Assembly: GCA_028279475.1 (NCBI GenBank)
Contig: JANQNR010000017.1
Span: 1-64,000 of the forward strand
Length of the DNA: 64,000 nucleotides
Reading direction: 5' to 3'
Source of the DNA: Rickettsiales bacterium
GTDB taxonomy: Bacteria; Pseudomonadota; Alphaproteobacteria; Rickettsiales; UBA998
Numbering within the stretch: position 1 is the stretch's first letter; each line of letters begins with the position of its first letter. Below are positions 25,842-35,155 of this stretch, in pieces. The translations under genes and the position numbers were made by a program. The notes under the pieces were generated by a model, which saw only the letters and a list, made by a program, of their open reading frames with translations, ran no database searches and was not told the DNA's origin.

Positions 25842-27989
25842 TTATCCGGTATAGCGCTCAACGGAGTGAACGGCACTTTTGGAACGTAGATTAGCGAGAA
25901 TGGCGTTCATATGGGTATCACCCTTCACCTCGACATCGACCAGAATTTCAAAATAATCCACCGTGCGGTGGGTGATTTTCAGGTTATTGATGTTGCCTTT
26001 TTCCTGGGAGATCACATTGGCCATGGTGGCGATGGAACCGGGCTCATGGGTAACGGTCACCTTGATACGTGCGATATAGCTTTGTTCAGCGTCTCCGGCA
26101 TCCCATGACACGTCAATCCAGCGTTCTGGTGAATCACTGTAATTTTCCAGCGAGTCGCAATCCAGCGTATGGATAGTAATGCCCTTTCCAGTGGTGACAA
26201 TGCCAACAATTTTATCTCCAGGAATCGGGTGGCAACAACCGGCAAAGTGGATCGCCATGCCCGGCACCAGCCCCTTGATCGGCAGAGTGTGGCGGGGTTT
26301 TTCCTTACCTAGCCGGAATTTTGGCAGCAGGCTGCGGCGCTTGTCTTTCGGTTCGGTGACGCTAATGCCGGTAACCGCCTCAAACACCTTGTTACGCCCC
26401 AACTCACCTTCACCGACAGCGGCATAAATGTCCTCCACGCTTTGCTTTTTAAGTTTCTCCAGTGCCGGTGCCAATAATTTATCCGTCAGTTCCTTGCCTT
26501 CCTTACGGAAGGTTTTGGTAAGAATCGCCTGTCCCAGCGTGATATATTCCTGTCGCTGCTGCGTGCGGACAAATTTGCGAATTTCCGAACGTGCTTTCCC
26601 AGTAACGACAAACCGCTCCCAAGCGGGGGAGGGTGTTTGCGTTTTGGAAGTGATGATCTCGACCTGATCCCCGTTATTCAGGCGGGTTTTAAGCGGGACA
26701 ATCCGTCCATTGACCTTGGCGCCAACGCAACGAAAACCAACGCCTGAATGGACGGAGAAGGCAAAATCCACCGGCGTGGCACCACGGGGTAGCGCGATGA
26801 TGTCGCCTTTCGGCGTAAAGCAAAAGACCTGATCGTGGTACATCTCCATGCGCGTATGCTCGAGGAACTCCTCTGGATCGTCAGTCTGTTCCAGAATTTC
26901 CAGCAATTCCCGCATCCAGCGGAACTGTTTTCCTTCCTTGGAGGCGTCGTCTTTTTGCTTATAGGCCCAATGTGCCGCCACCCCGTACTCGGCGATTTCG
27001 TGCATGTCCTGCGTACGGATTTGAATTTCCACGCGCTGGCGATGCGGCCCGATCACCTCCGTATGAATCGACTGATAACCGTTGGCTTTTGGAGTGGAGA
27101 TATAGTCCTTGAAGCGTCCCGGAATGGTGTGGAAGGCATTATGCAGGATACCTAGCGCCTGATAGCACTCCGCTACATCCTCCACCATAATACGGAAGGC
27201 CACCACATCGCCCAGTTGCTCAAAGGTGATGTTCTTGGTTTCCATCTTCCGCCAGATGGAATAAGGGCGCTTTTGTCGTCCGAACACGCCGGCTTTAGGG
27301 AGCCCACCCTTGGCCAGGAGGTTACGGATGTCCTTTTCTGTACGCTCCACTTCTGCCACACCTTCCTGCCGCAGAAAATCTAGCCGGTTCAGAATGGATT
27401 CACGGGCATCAGGATAGAGCACTTCAAAGCATAAATCCTGCAATTCCTCCTTGATTTTGCGCATGCCGATGCGCTCGGCCAGTGGCGCATAAATATCAAG
27501 GGTTTCGCGAGCTTTTTTCTGACGTTTTTCCTCGGATTTAACGAATTTGATGGTTTGCATGTTATGCAGGCGGTCGGCCAGTTTAACGACCAGTACCCGC
27601 AAATCATTGGACATGGCCAGCACCAGTTTTCGGAAATTCTCTGCCTGCTTGGCGCTTTCCGATTTGATCTCCAGCCGGTTCAGCTTGGTGACACCGTCCA
27701 CCAGTGAACGGATCTCCGGGTCGAAGAGCTGTTCAATCTCATCCAGTGTGGCGTCGGTATCTTCCACCGTATCATGGAGCAGGGCGGTAATCACCGAGGC
27801 GCTGTCGAGTCGCAGCTGTGTCAGGTAATAGGCGACCTCCGCCGGATGGGTGAAATATGGTTCGCCTGAGGCACGCTGCTGGCCACTATGCGCCTTTTGG
27901 GCAAACTCCCATGCACGCTCCAGACGCCCGGCATCGGCCTGGGTGTCGTAGGTGTGGAGTGAAGTAACAATGTCGGCAGCGGTTCTCAT
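25842..27989 (-). CDS. rsh: Bifunctional (p)ppGpp synthetase/hydrolase (RelA/SpoT, Rsh)
   Basis: 715-residue stringent-response enzyme that makes and degrades (p)ppGpp. The HD hydrolase domain is intact (LLHDTVEDTDATLDEIEQLF near 68-88), followed by the synthetase domain (VVKLADRLHNM, then ANGYQSIHTEVIGP near 310). A TGS domain (FTPKGDIIALPRGATPVDFA near 405-425) and a C-terminal ACT domain complete the long form. Both activities should be functional, as expected for the single Rsh of alphaproteobacteria. The ATG lies two bases from an inverted repeat and has no visible Shine-Dalgarno. It is the first core gene right of the mobile element. Confidence 0.95.
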   Translation of the reverse strand: MRTAADIVTSLHTYDTQADAGRLERAWEFAQKAHSGQQRASGEPYFTHPAEVAYYLTQLRLDSASVITALLHDTVEDTDATLDEIEQLFDPEIRSLVDGVTKLNRLEIKSESAKQAENFRKLVLAMSNDLRVLVVKLADRLHNMQTIKFVKSEEKRQKKARETLDIYAPLAERIGMRKIKEELQDLCFEVLYPDARESILNRLDFLRQEGVAEVERTEKDIRNLLAKGGLPKAGVFGRQKRPYSIWRKMETKNITFEQLGDVVAFRIMVEDVAECYQALGILHNAFHTIPGRFKDYISTPKANGYQSIHTEVIGPHRQRVEIQIRTQDMHEIAEYGVAAHWAYKQKDDASKEGKQFRWMRELLEILEQTDDPEEFLEHTRMEMYHDQVFCFTPKGDIIALPRGATPVDFAFSVHSGVGFRCVGAKVNGRIVPLKTRLNNGDQVEIITSKTQTPSPAWERFVVTGKARSEIRKFVRTQQRQEYITLGQAILTKTFRKEGKELTDKLLAPALEKLKKQSVEDIYAAVGEGELGRNKVFEAVTGISVTEPKDKRRSLLPKFRLGKEKPRHTLPIKGLVPGMAIHFAGCCHPIPGDKIVGIVTTGKGITIHTLDCDSLENYSDSPERWIDVSWDAGDAEQSYIARIKVTVTHEPGSIATMANVISQEKGNINNLKITHRTVDYFEILVDVEVKGDTHMNAILANLRSKSAVHSVERYTG

Positions 27990-27991
27990 AC

Positions 27992-28090
27992 GGGTAGGGA
28001 TTAGAGATTAGGGGTTAGGCATTAGGGAAGCAATCAAGATCAAAGTAGCATACACTCTCATCCCTAAATCCTAGTCCCTAATCCCTACCC
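27992..28090. repeat. TTAGGG-rich inverted repeat at the rsh start
   Basis: Perfect 13-base arms GGGTAGGGATTAG (27992-28004) and CTAATCCCTACCC (28078-28090), with further TTAGGG/CCCTAA units inside, flank a ~70-base centre. The element abuts the rsh start codon. A relative with the same CCCTA-type repeats lies at 42499-42651. Confidence 0.7.
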
Positions 28091-28294
28091 CATCATACCG
28101 CAGTGCACAAGCAACGACAATGGGAAGATGAAAGTATATGGTTAGCAGATAGTCATGTTTGACAGTGTTGAGCAAATCTAAGTGCCTCACACTATTAGAA
28201 AATGTTAATATATGTCATGATATTTTAACACTTCTAGGCAATAATGCGGAGAATATCAGTTGAAAATATTTAGTTGTTGCAGGAGGAAAAAAGT

Positions 28295-28603
28295 ATGTTT
28301 GGGAAGGAATATTTAGAAAAAGAAGGAATAGAAAAGCTGTCAAAAAAACTCGAAGGTTATGAATGTCTGGATGAAAGTTTTGGTATCAATAATGTGGCAC
28401 AACGTCTTGCGATGGAAATTGGCTTAGGTCGTCGGACACTAACGAAAGAAGAGTTTAGAGAAGGAGTAAACTTTATTACAGGTATGTTCGTTGATAAAGA
28501 GACGTCGAGCTTAAGTGCAGGGAAACGCAATGCCAATGTGCTGGAAAAGCTTTTTGACGAAGTGTATCAAGAAATGAATAAAGAATCGACACGCTCTTTA
28601 TAG
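28295..28603 (+). CDS. Orphan hypothetical protein
   Basis: 102-residue charged, helical protein with no recognised family; contains EKLSKKLEGYECLDESFG and NVAQRLAMEIGLGRRTLTK. The ATG at 28295 has a strong AGGAGG eight bases upstream, so I prefer it to an earlier in-frame start. It is a lone plus-strand gene between rsh and murF, where dcw genes such as mraY would often follow, and its AT-rich leader (28150-28260) suggests a lineage-specific insertion. Confidence 0.7.
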   Translation: MFGKEYLEKEGIEKLSKKLEGYECLDESFGINNVAQRLAMEIGLGRRTLTKEEFREGVNFITGMFVDKETSSLSAGKRNANVLEKLFDEVYQEMNKESTRSL

Positions 28604-28707
28604 CAATAGTTAAAGCCTCTGAGGCTCTACTCATTCGCTTCCGGGACAGTACTTCACGCTTGCCGACATGATTGGCGGCGCTGACCACCCCCTCGCACTC
28701 CATGCAT

Positions 28708-30108
28708 TTAATGTTGCTTATCAACATACTCCTTCAACGCCTGCATCACCTCTTCCATATGACTACCTCGCGACCCCTTAAACAGGACGATGTCACCCGG
28801 TTGCACATCCTGACATAACTGGCTTGCAAGGCTAGCATTATCAGGAAAATGTCCGGCCAGCATCGAATCCGGCAGCGCTCGCGCCAGATGCGCCATATGC
28901 GCACCAGTCAGATAGACCTGTTGAATAGCACATTCCTGAAGAGAAGTTGCCAATTGCGCATGTAATACATCTGCCGTCTCTCCCAATTCTTTCATGTCCC
29001 CCAACACCACGATGGTACGCCGCCCATCAACAATAGCGGCCAACTTGGCAAACGCAGCCTGCATCGACACCGGGCTGGCATTATAGCTTTCATCAATCAG
29101 GGTAATGCTTCCTCCACCCCATGAAAGCGGTTCGAGGGTTCCCCTGCCGGGTGGCTCCCGATACTGACGCAATGACGACGCCGCTTTCGCCAGATCAAAC
29201 CCCATCGCATCAATACAGGCTAATACCGCCGCCGCGTTCCATGCGTAATGCGCTCCCAACGCCCCCAGATGCACTTGCAGCAATGTCTGTCCTGCCAGCA
29301 GTTCCCCGGTTGTTCCCTCGGCACTGACTTGCACATTTTGCATCCGGTAATCGGCCTGTTCGCCCTGACCAAACATCAACACACGTAACCCCTTTGCCTG
29401 CGCCACCTGCTCCAATATGGGGTAGTGAGGATTATCCACCGGCAGGATGACCGGCGCAGCGGGAGACATGCCATCCATGATTTCCGCCTTGGCGCGAGCA
29501 ATGCCCGCCACATCATCGAAAAACTCTAAATGCACGGCCTCTACCGTAGTAATGATCGCAGCATCCGGTTTTGCAATCCTGGAAAGCAGGTGAATTTCCC
29601 CGACATGGTTCATGCCCATTTCCAGAATCAGTAATTCTGTCTCCGACGGTGTGTTTACTATCGTCAACGGCAAACCGATATGGTTATTAAAGTTGCCCTG
29701 CGTCACATGGGTACGGCATTGCGCTGCAAGCACTAGTGAGAGCATATCCTTTGCACCGGTCTTACCGACACTACCGGTCACGCCGACCACACGCATCGCT
29801 TCCTCTTCACGCCGCCATGTCGCCAATGCCTGTAATGCCGTTAGTGTATCGTCTACTACAATTTGTGCTGATGGCGGCACGTCAGCACACACCGCCTGCA
29901 CTAATACGAATGGCGCACCTTTCTTCAATGCTTCAGATACAAAGCGATGGCCATCAAAACGTTCCCCCTTCAATGCTACATACAGATTTCCGGGTTGCAA
30001 CGTGCGTGTATCAATCGACACCCCGGCCATATGACCGGAATCGGCATCACAATGCCCATCTGTAACTTGTAACACCTGCTGCAATGTATAAGTAGGTATG
30101 TTATGCAT
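28708..30108 (-). CDS. murF: UDP-N-acetylmuramoyl-tripeptide--D-alanyl-D-alanine ligase
   Basis: 466-residue Mur ligase that adds D-Ala-D-Ala to the UDP-MurNAc-tripeptide in the cytoplasm. The N-terminal substrate domain is followed by the ATP-binding motif GVTGSVGKTGAKDML near 110, the Mur motif LEMGMNHVGEI near 165 and the C-terminal DESYNASPVSMQAAF near 318. It overlaps murE by eight bases and is the last gene of the dcw cluster here; mraY and murD do not follow. Confidence 0.95.
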   Translation of the reverse strand: MHNIPTYTLQQVLQVTDGHCDADSGHMAGVSIDTRTLQPGNLYVALKGERFDGHRFVSEALKKGAPFVLVQAVCADVPPSAQIVVDDTLTALQALATWRREEEAMRVVGVTGSVGKTGAKDMLSLVLAAQCRTHVTQGNFNNHIGLPLTIVNTPSETELLILEMGMNHVGEIHLLSRIAKPDAAIITTVEAVHLEFFDDVAGIARAKAEIMDGMSPAAPVILPVDNPHYPILEQVAQAKGLRVLMFGQGEQADYRMQNVQVSAEGTTGELLAGQTLLQVHLGALGAHYAWNAAAVLACIDAMGFDLAKAASSLRQYREPPGRGTLEPLSWGGGSITLIDESYNASPVSMQAAFAKLAAIVDGRRTIVVLGDMKELGETADVLHAQLATSLQECAIQQVYLTGAHMAHLARALPDSMLAGHFPDNASLASQLCQDVQPGDIVLFKGSRGSHMEEVMQALKEYVDKQH

Positions 30109-31609
30109 GTAATATCATCTCTCCAAGAATATCGGCCACTATCTCTGCATCATCACTATGGTATTTGGTTGTACCAATGATTTGATAATTCTCATGCCCC
30201 TTTCCGGCAATCAGCAACACATCTCCCGCTTGTAAGCCACGAATTGCTTCATCAATTGCCTCTCGACGATCAGCAATGTTCTTTGCACCAGGGCATCCTA
30301 CCAGTATCTCTGCACGGATCACATCCGGGTCTTCCGTACGAGGGTTGTCATCAGTGATGATCACAGCATCCGTCAACTCTGCCGCTACCCGCCCCATTTT
30401 TGGACGCTTATCCCGATCACGATCGCCACCGCACCCAAACACCGCATGCAATTGATGGCCAGCATAGGGGCGTAAGGTCGATAATGCCTTCTCCAAAGCG
30501 CCAGGCGTGTGTGCATAATCAATAAAGATCAACGCGCCCTCCTGCGTCTTTCCGACCAACTCCAGCCGCCCGCGAATCGTTGATAGCCTGCTACAAAACG
30601 CCACCAACTCTGCTGGATGGGTGCGTGTCGTCGCCGCTACCGCCAGCATTGCCGCACATATATTATACACCTGAAACGCACCGAAAACGGGGAGATTCAT
30701 TTCATACTCCTCATCTTCGTACATCAGCACAACATGCTGCCCGGATGGGATAGGTGTCACAGAACGAATTGCCATGTCTCCCTGCGTACCATAGGTAATC
30801 ACCTGCCTCCGCCTGGCGCGTAACTCACCTGCTAGTGCAGCAATCTCCGGATAGTCCTGACACAGGATCGCCGGGTGGTCGTCGTCGAGCAGTTCTTTGA
30901 AGAGCCGCGCCTTCGCCGCAAAATACGCATCCATAGTACCATGGTAATCCAGATGATCCTGCGAGAACGAGGTAAATACAGTCGCTTTCAATGATACACC
31001 ATCCATACGGTATTGTGACAACCCATGACTAGAGGCCTCACATACGGCATAGTAAATCCCCTGTTCACAGGCACAAGCGAGTGACTGGAAAAACGTCACC
31101 GTTTCCGGGCTGGTATTCTCGGATAACGCAGGCATATCACGCAGAACCGTGTCCGAGACCAATCCCATCGTACCGATCGACAGCGCCTTATGCCCAAGCA
31201 ATTCCCAAAGTTGGCGGATAAACTCCGCTGTGGATGTCTTACCATCCGTGCCGGTCACGGCGACCATGCCCGGAGGTTGCGGGCGATAATACGCTGCTGC
31301 CAGGTGACTCAACACCCGCCGTGGTTCCGGAACTGTCAACACAATGCCCTGATAATGATCGGGTATTCTCTCTCTGGCTGATTCACGGCACAGAATCGCA
31401 ATGGCGCCCGCGCCTATGACTGCATCAATATGGTCTTCCCCGCTATGTACCGCACCGGGAATTGCAGCAAACAACATCCCTGGTGTTACCTGTCTGGAAT
31501 CCTGCGTCAACCCATCAACATAGACCTCCCCGATACGCTCCGGATAAGCAACCGGACGCAGTTCCTCCGATAATGTAGACAGCAACTCAGTAAGACGCAC
31601 GCCGGACAT
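30101..31609 (-). CDS. murE: UDP-MurNAc-L-Ala-D-Glu--2,6-diaminopimelate ligase
   Basis: 502-residue Mur ligase. Motifs: ATP loop VTGTDGKTSTAEFIRQLWE near 115, carbamylated-lysine region, and ITDDNPRTEDPDVIRAEI near 420. The DNPR motif is the known signature for meso-diaminopimelate selection, so this species should have DAP-type peptidoglycan. Start overlaps the end of ftsI by 23 bases; the end overlaps murF by eight, so the three are tightly coupled. Confidence 0.95.
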   Translation of the reverse strand: MSGVRLTELLSTLSEELRPVAYPERIGEVYVDGLTQDSRQVTPGMLFAAIPGAVHSGEDHIDAVIGAGAIAILCRESARERIPDHYQGIVLTVPEPRRVLSHLAAAYYRPQPPGMVAVTGTDGKTSTAEFIRQLWELLGHKALSIGTMGLVSDTVLRDMPALSENTSPETVTFFQSLACACEQGIYYAVCEASSHGLSQYRMDGVSLKATVFTSFSQDHLDYHGTMDAYFAAKARLFKELLDDDHPAILCQDYPEIAALAGELRARRRQVITYGTQGDMAIRSVTPIPSGQHVVLMYEDEEYEMNLPVFGAFQVYNICAAMLAVAATTRTHPAELVAFCSRLSTIRGRLELVGKTQEGALIFIDYAHTPGALEKALSTLRPYAGHQLHAVFGCGGDRDRDKRPKMGRVAAELTDAVIITDDNPRTEDPDVIRAEILVGCPGAKNIADRREAIDEAIRGLQAGDVLLIAGKGHENYQIIGTTKYHSDDAEIVADILGEMILHA

Positions 31610-33407
31610 AATGATGCTTTCGCGCTTTCGCCCGCTCGGCGGCCGTCACAATCATATGGTCAATGTCATCCTGTATTGCCTCCGGCTGCGGTGGCATCCC
31701 CAGCACATGTGTCATATCACGAATCACCTGCGCTGCCGCCGGTGCAGCAACCCACCCTGCCGTTGCATAGTTGAAGGTTTCTTTTGTTCCTTCTGGCTCA
31801 TCGAACATAACAAACACAAGATACTCAGGGTTCGGCATAGGAAATGCAGTCACGATAGAAGATATCTTTTTACTATGGTGATATCCTCCTGCAACAGCTT
31901 TGTCTGCCGTTCCGGTCTTGGCGCCTACGGCATAACCTGGAACTTCGGCCTTGCTGGCGGTTCCATGCTGTACGACGGCACGCATCAATCGGTTGACCTG
32001 CCGGGAAACATCGGCCTGCATCATCATCTGAGACGGTTTTTTCTTATCTTTGACCAGCGTCAGTTCCCGAAACTCACCTCCGCCCGTAACAGCAAGCATA
32101 CCCCGAAGCAGATGCAGTGGCGTGACGGAGATGCCATGCCCATAGGAAATTGTGGCGCGCTCTATCGGCTTCCATGTTTTACGTGTGACCGGTACCGAGC
32201 GCTCGTGCAGTTCAATGTCAACCGGTGCAAACATCCCCATACGGGTGAGAAAATCGCGCTGCGCACCTGCACTCAGCGTATCGATCATTTTCACCGTTCC
32301 TATATTCGAGGAATAGACGAAAATTTCAGGCACACTCAACCAGCGCTTCTTAGGCTTGAAATCACTGATCCTGCTTCCCCCAAACACAATGGGTTGCGTC
32401 GCATCAAACCCGTCATGCACATCAAGCTTACCATGCTCCAATACCATCGCCAACGACAACGCCTTGAAGATGGATCCGAGCTCATATTGCCCGACACTCA
32501 TGCGATTAAACCGGTCATTTGCCTGGTACTCCAACGGTCTATTCGGATCATAATCCGGCAAACTGACCATTGCCATGGTTTGTGATGTTGGGATATGAAA
32601 CACGGCCCCTGCGGCAGCAATCGCCTGAAAATGATGCATGGTTTTTTCCAACGAGACATGTAGCGCTTCCTGCAACCGTACATCCATCGATAAGTACAAG
32701 GGCTTTAGCGCATCATCCCTCCCCAATGATTCATTAAAATATTTCTCAACACCAGCCAGCCCCTGACCATCCACATCCACATACCCCAGCACATGTGACA
32801 TCAGACGGCCGTGCGGGTATATCCGGTGATAATCGCTGTGAAAATATAGCCCTGGAATACCGGCCCATAGTAACGCTTCCTGTTCCTGTGGTGTCAAATG
32901 CCGCTTAATCCAGACAAATCGTGCGGAAGAATTCAGGCGGCGCAGCAGCGTCGTACGATTTATACCAGGAATGATCTGCATAATTCTGGCAGCCACCGTT
33001 TCCGGACTCTCGATCTCATCGGGTCGTGCATAGAGCGACTGCGATGGCACACTGCTTGCCAACAACACACCGTGACGATCCCGAATCGATTGGCGCGGCA
33101 ACACCATGGCCGGCACGGCAGGCTCCCAGCTTTTATGTTGCTGCGGTGTTCTTTCTCCCATCATTCTGACGCCTGCAACGGTTTCTCCACTCACCGACGT
33201 CAATGCCTTCATAGTCTCTGATGCAAGCGCTATAAAAGACCGGTCTGCCAGTGTGACCTCGACCAACCGAATTGAAAGCAGCACATAGCCTAGCACAAAG
33301 AACATTGCTAGACCGATCATCCTTAAACGTGCATCCTCAACACGCAACATTCCACTGCTGGCAGCAAGATGCAGTGTCTGACGTTCAACATGCTCTGAAT
33401 TTTTCAT
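31587..33407 (-). CDS. ftsI: Peptidoglycan transpeptidase FtsI (PBP3)
   Basis: 606-residue class B penicillin-binding protein for septal cross-linking. One N-terminal transmembrane helix (MIGLAMFFVLGYVLLSIRLV near 30-50) precedes the PBP dimerisation domain. The catalytic motifs are all present: SIFK (Ser nucleophile) near 315, SSN in YSSNIGTVK near 370, and KTGT in GAKTGTADKA near 510. It overlaps ftsL upstream by four bases and murE downstream by 23. Confidence 0.95.
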   Translation of the reverse strand: MKNSEHVERQTLHLAASSGMLRVEDARLRMIGLAMFFVLGYVLLSIRLVEVTLADRSFIALASETMKALTSVSGETVAGVRMMGERTPQQHKSWEPAVPAMVLPRQSIRDRHGVLLASSVPSQSLYARPDEIESPETVAARIMQIIPGINRTTLLRRLNSSARFVWIKRHLTPQEQEALLWAGIPGLYFHSDYHRIYPHGRLMSHVLGYVDVDGQGLAGVEKYFNESLGRDDALKPLYLSMDVRLQEALHVSLEKTMHHFQAIAAAGAVFHIPTSQTMAMVSLPDYDPNRPLEYQANDRFNRMSVGQYELGSIFKALSLAMVLEHGKLDVHDGFDATQPIVFGGSRISDFKPKKRWLSVPEIFVYSSNIGTVKMIDTLSAGAQRDFLTRMGMFAPVDIELHERSVPVTRKTWKPIERATISYGHGISVTPLHLLRGMLAVTGGGEFRELTLVKDKKKPSQMMMQADVSRQVNRLMRAVVQHGTASKAEVPGYAVGAKTGTADKAVAGGYHHSKKISSIVTAFPMPNPEYLVFVMFDEPEGTKETFNYATAGWVAAPAAAQVIRDMTHVLGMPPQPEAIQDDIDHMIVTAAERAKARKHHYVRRASY

Positions 33408-33709
33408 CGTTGCTCGCTAATACTGTCATTGCTTGCCGGCTGCCACAGCTGATTATCGGAAGCGGTTTGAATATGTGAAGTGGTGATTGGTATCAGGCTA
33501 GTATATTGTTCTGCCAACGCACGAATACGCTCCGGTCGCGTCGCTTGTGTCCACTCCAACTCCAGCATATGCACCCGTTCACGTTCACGTATCAGCTCCG
33601 CCTTCAGACGCTGTGTTTCCTGATGCATGTCCTGTACGCTGTATTTAACGTCATAGACTAGCAAAGCCACCGCTACGCAAACTATCACCCACATACAATA
33701 ATTACGCAT
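33404..33709 (-). CDS. ftsL: Cell division protein FtsL
   Basis: 101-residue bitopic protein of the divisome. Short cytoplasmic start, one membrane helix (YCMWVIVCVAVALLVYDV), then a periplasmic coiled coil (MHQETQRLKAELIRERERVH) and a TRPERIRALAEQY stretch typical of FtsL in alphaproteobacteria. I chose the ATG at 33709, which overlaps the rsmH stop by eight bases; the frame is open further upstream inside rsmH but that part is not FtsL-like. Sequence is poorly conserved, so the name rests largely on gene order and topology. Confidence 0.85.
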   Translation of the reverse strand: MRNYCMWVIVCVAVALLVYDVKYSVQDMHQETQRLKAELIRERERVHMLELEWTQATRPERIRALAEQYTSLIPITTSHIQTASDNQLWQPASNDSISEQR

Positions 33710-34673
33710 GCCCCACCTCCTGACGAGCCGCTGCACCGGTGCGTCTGGCAGCACGCAGCGTCGCGCTTCTTGAACGAGGATTAGATGAAATTTCCGCCTC
33801 ACCGGAACGCCGGCCTTTCCTGTAGAGCAATTCAAATGTCGGTTCTGGCAATGTATCCGTTACAGTCGCAGGATGATGACGGGAAGCATCCATGCGTGTT
33901 TTAGCCGCGCCTGCCATAAATCGCTTCACTATACGGTCTTCCAACGAGTGGAATGTGACGACTACCAGCCGCCCCCCTTCCGATAGAAGCTGCTCCGCCG
34001 CATATAGCGCGTGTGATAATTCCTGCAATTCTTCATTAACGGCGATGCGCAATGCCTGAAAGGTTCGGGTCGCAGGATCTGTGGGCTGACCACGTGGCGG
34101 CACAACGCCATGGATCACATCGCGCAGTTCCAGTGTTCTTGTAATCGAGCGCTTCTGACGCACCTGCACAATGGCCGAGGCAATGCGGCGCGACGCCTTT
34201 TCCTCTCCAAACTCCCATAACAGCGATGCCAATTCTTTTTGGCTAGATTGCTGAATCAGCTCCGCCGCCGTTATGCCGGTGCCCGACATCCGCATATCCA
34301 ACGGTGCATCTTTCTGGAACGAAAATCCACGCTCTGCCTGATCTAACTGCATCGAAGACACGCCAATATCCAGCACCATCGCATGGATTGTCTCCTGATG
34401 CGCCAGTAAGGTGTGCATGGCACCGAATCGCCCTGGAATAAATGTGAAGCGTTCACCGAATTCCTGCGCCAGCGTTTCCACATATTGCGATACGGATGGA
34501 TCACGATCCAGAGCAATAACCTTGCATTGTGCTTTTTCTAATAAGGCACGGCTATAGCCGCCTGCGCCGAAGGTACCATCCACAATGGTTTCTCCATCCT
34601 GGGGATCAACCGCTTCCAGCATCTCTTGCAGCAATACCGGTGTATGAGGGGCATTGGCATGAGTGGTTTGCAT
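33702..34673 (-). CDS. rsmH: 16S rRNA (cytosine1402-N4)-methyltransferase
   Basis: 323-residue RsmH (MraW). It begins HTPVLLQEMLEAV, the usual start, with the SAM-binding GTFGAGGYSRALLE near 35, LDIGVSSMQLDQAERGFSF near 105 and VVTFHSLEDRIVKRFM near 240. Modifies C1402 in the ribosomal decoding centre. Start overlaps the mraZ stop by one base; standard position in the dcw cluster. Confidence 0.96.
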   Translation of the reverse strand: MQTTHANAPHTPVLLQEMLEAVDPQDGETIVDGTFGAGGYSRALLEKAQCKVIALDRDPSVSQYVETLAQEFGERFTFIPGRFGAMHTLLAHQETIHAMVLDIGVSSMQLDQAERGFSFQKDAPLDMRMSGTGITAAELIQQSSQKELASLLWEFGEEKASRRIASAIVQVRQKRSITRTLELRDVIHGVVPPRGQPTDPATRTFQALRIAVNEELQELSHALYAAEQLLSEGGRLVVVTFHSLEDRIVKRFMAGAAKTRMDASRHHPATVTDTLPEPTFELLYRKGRRSGEAEISSNPRSRSATLRAARRTGAAARQEVGHA

Positions 34674-35137
34674 CAGCTACCTCCCGCCGTACTGGAAGCG
34701 CGCAGCATGGAGCGCTTATCCAGTGCTAGCTTACGTGTCGCTTCGGCATGGGCATTGAACGCTTCAGGCTGCCAGATTTCAAAGGTTTTTCCTTTTCCAA
34801 CGAAATACGCCTCACCGGTGATGTCTACCTGCTCCAGCAAATCAACCGGCAGCACCACCCGCCCCTCGCCATCAAAAGGCACCTGCACCGCTCCCCCCAA
34901 AATCGTGGCGGCAAAGGCATCATGCTCTTCCGAAAAGGGATCCAGGGTTTCAATACGCTCACTCAGTGCTTCCATCCGGCTCATGGCGCAGGCTTCAATG
35001 CAAGAATTGATAAAGGAGCGATAGACGATGATGCCGTGAAACGCCTCCCCCGACAACACGGCACGAAAATTGGTCGGGACGGACACCCGCCCCTTCTTGT
35101 CGATCTTTTTCTCAACGGTTGAGAGAAACAGCGACAT
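34673..35137 (-). CDS. mraZ: Transcriptional regulator MraZ
   Basis: 154-residue protein with two swapped-hairpin (AbrB-like) DNA-binding domains: STVEKKIDKKGRVSVPTNFR at the start and DGEGRVVLPVDLLEQVDI near 80. MraZ binds TGGG direct repeats and represses the dcw operon in other bacteria; matching repeats occur at 35424-35490. I chose the ATG at 35137 (MSLFLSTV), with GAGGGGG nine bases upstream, over an in-frame GTG at 35155. Confidence 0.95.
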   Translation of the reverse strand: MSLFLSTVEKKIDKKGRVSVPTNFRAVLSGEAFHGIIVYRSFINSCIEACAMSRMEALSERIETLDPFSEEHDAFAATILGGAVQVPFDGEGRVVLPVDLLEQVDITGEAYFVGKGKTFEIWQPEAFNAHAEATRKLALDKRSMLRASSTAGGS

Positions 35138-35155
35138 GGCCGTGCGCCCCCTCAC

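Noticed and set aside
31611-32585. 324-codon open frame on the plus strand
   Set aside because: Antisense to ftsI, which carries all transpeptidase motifs; the His/Cys-rich translation has no domain.
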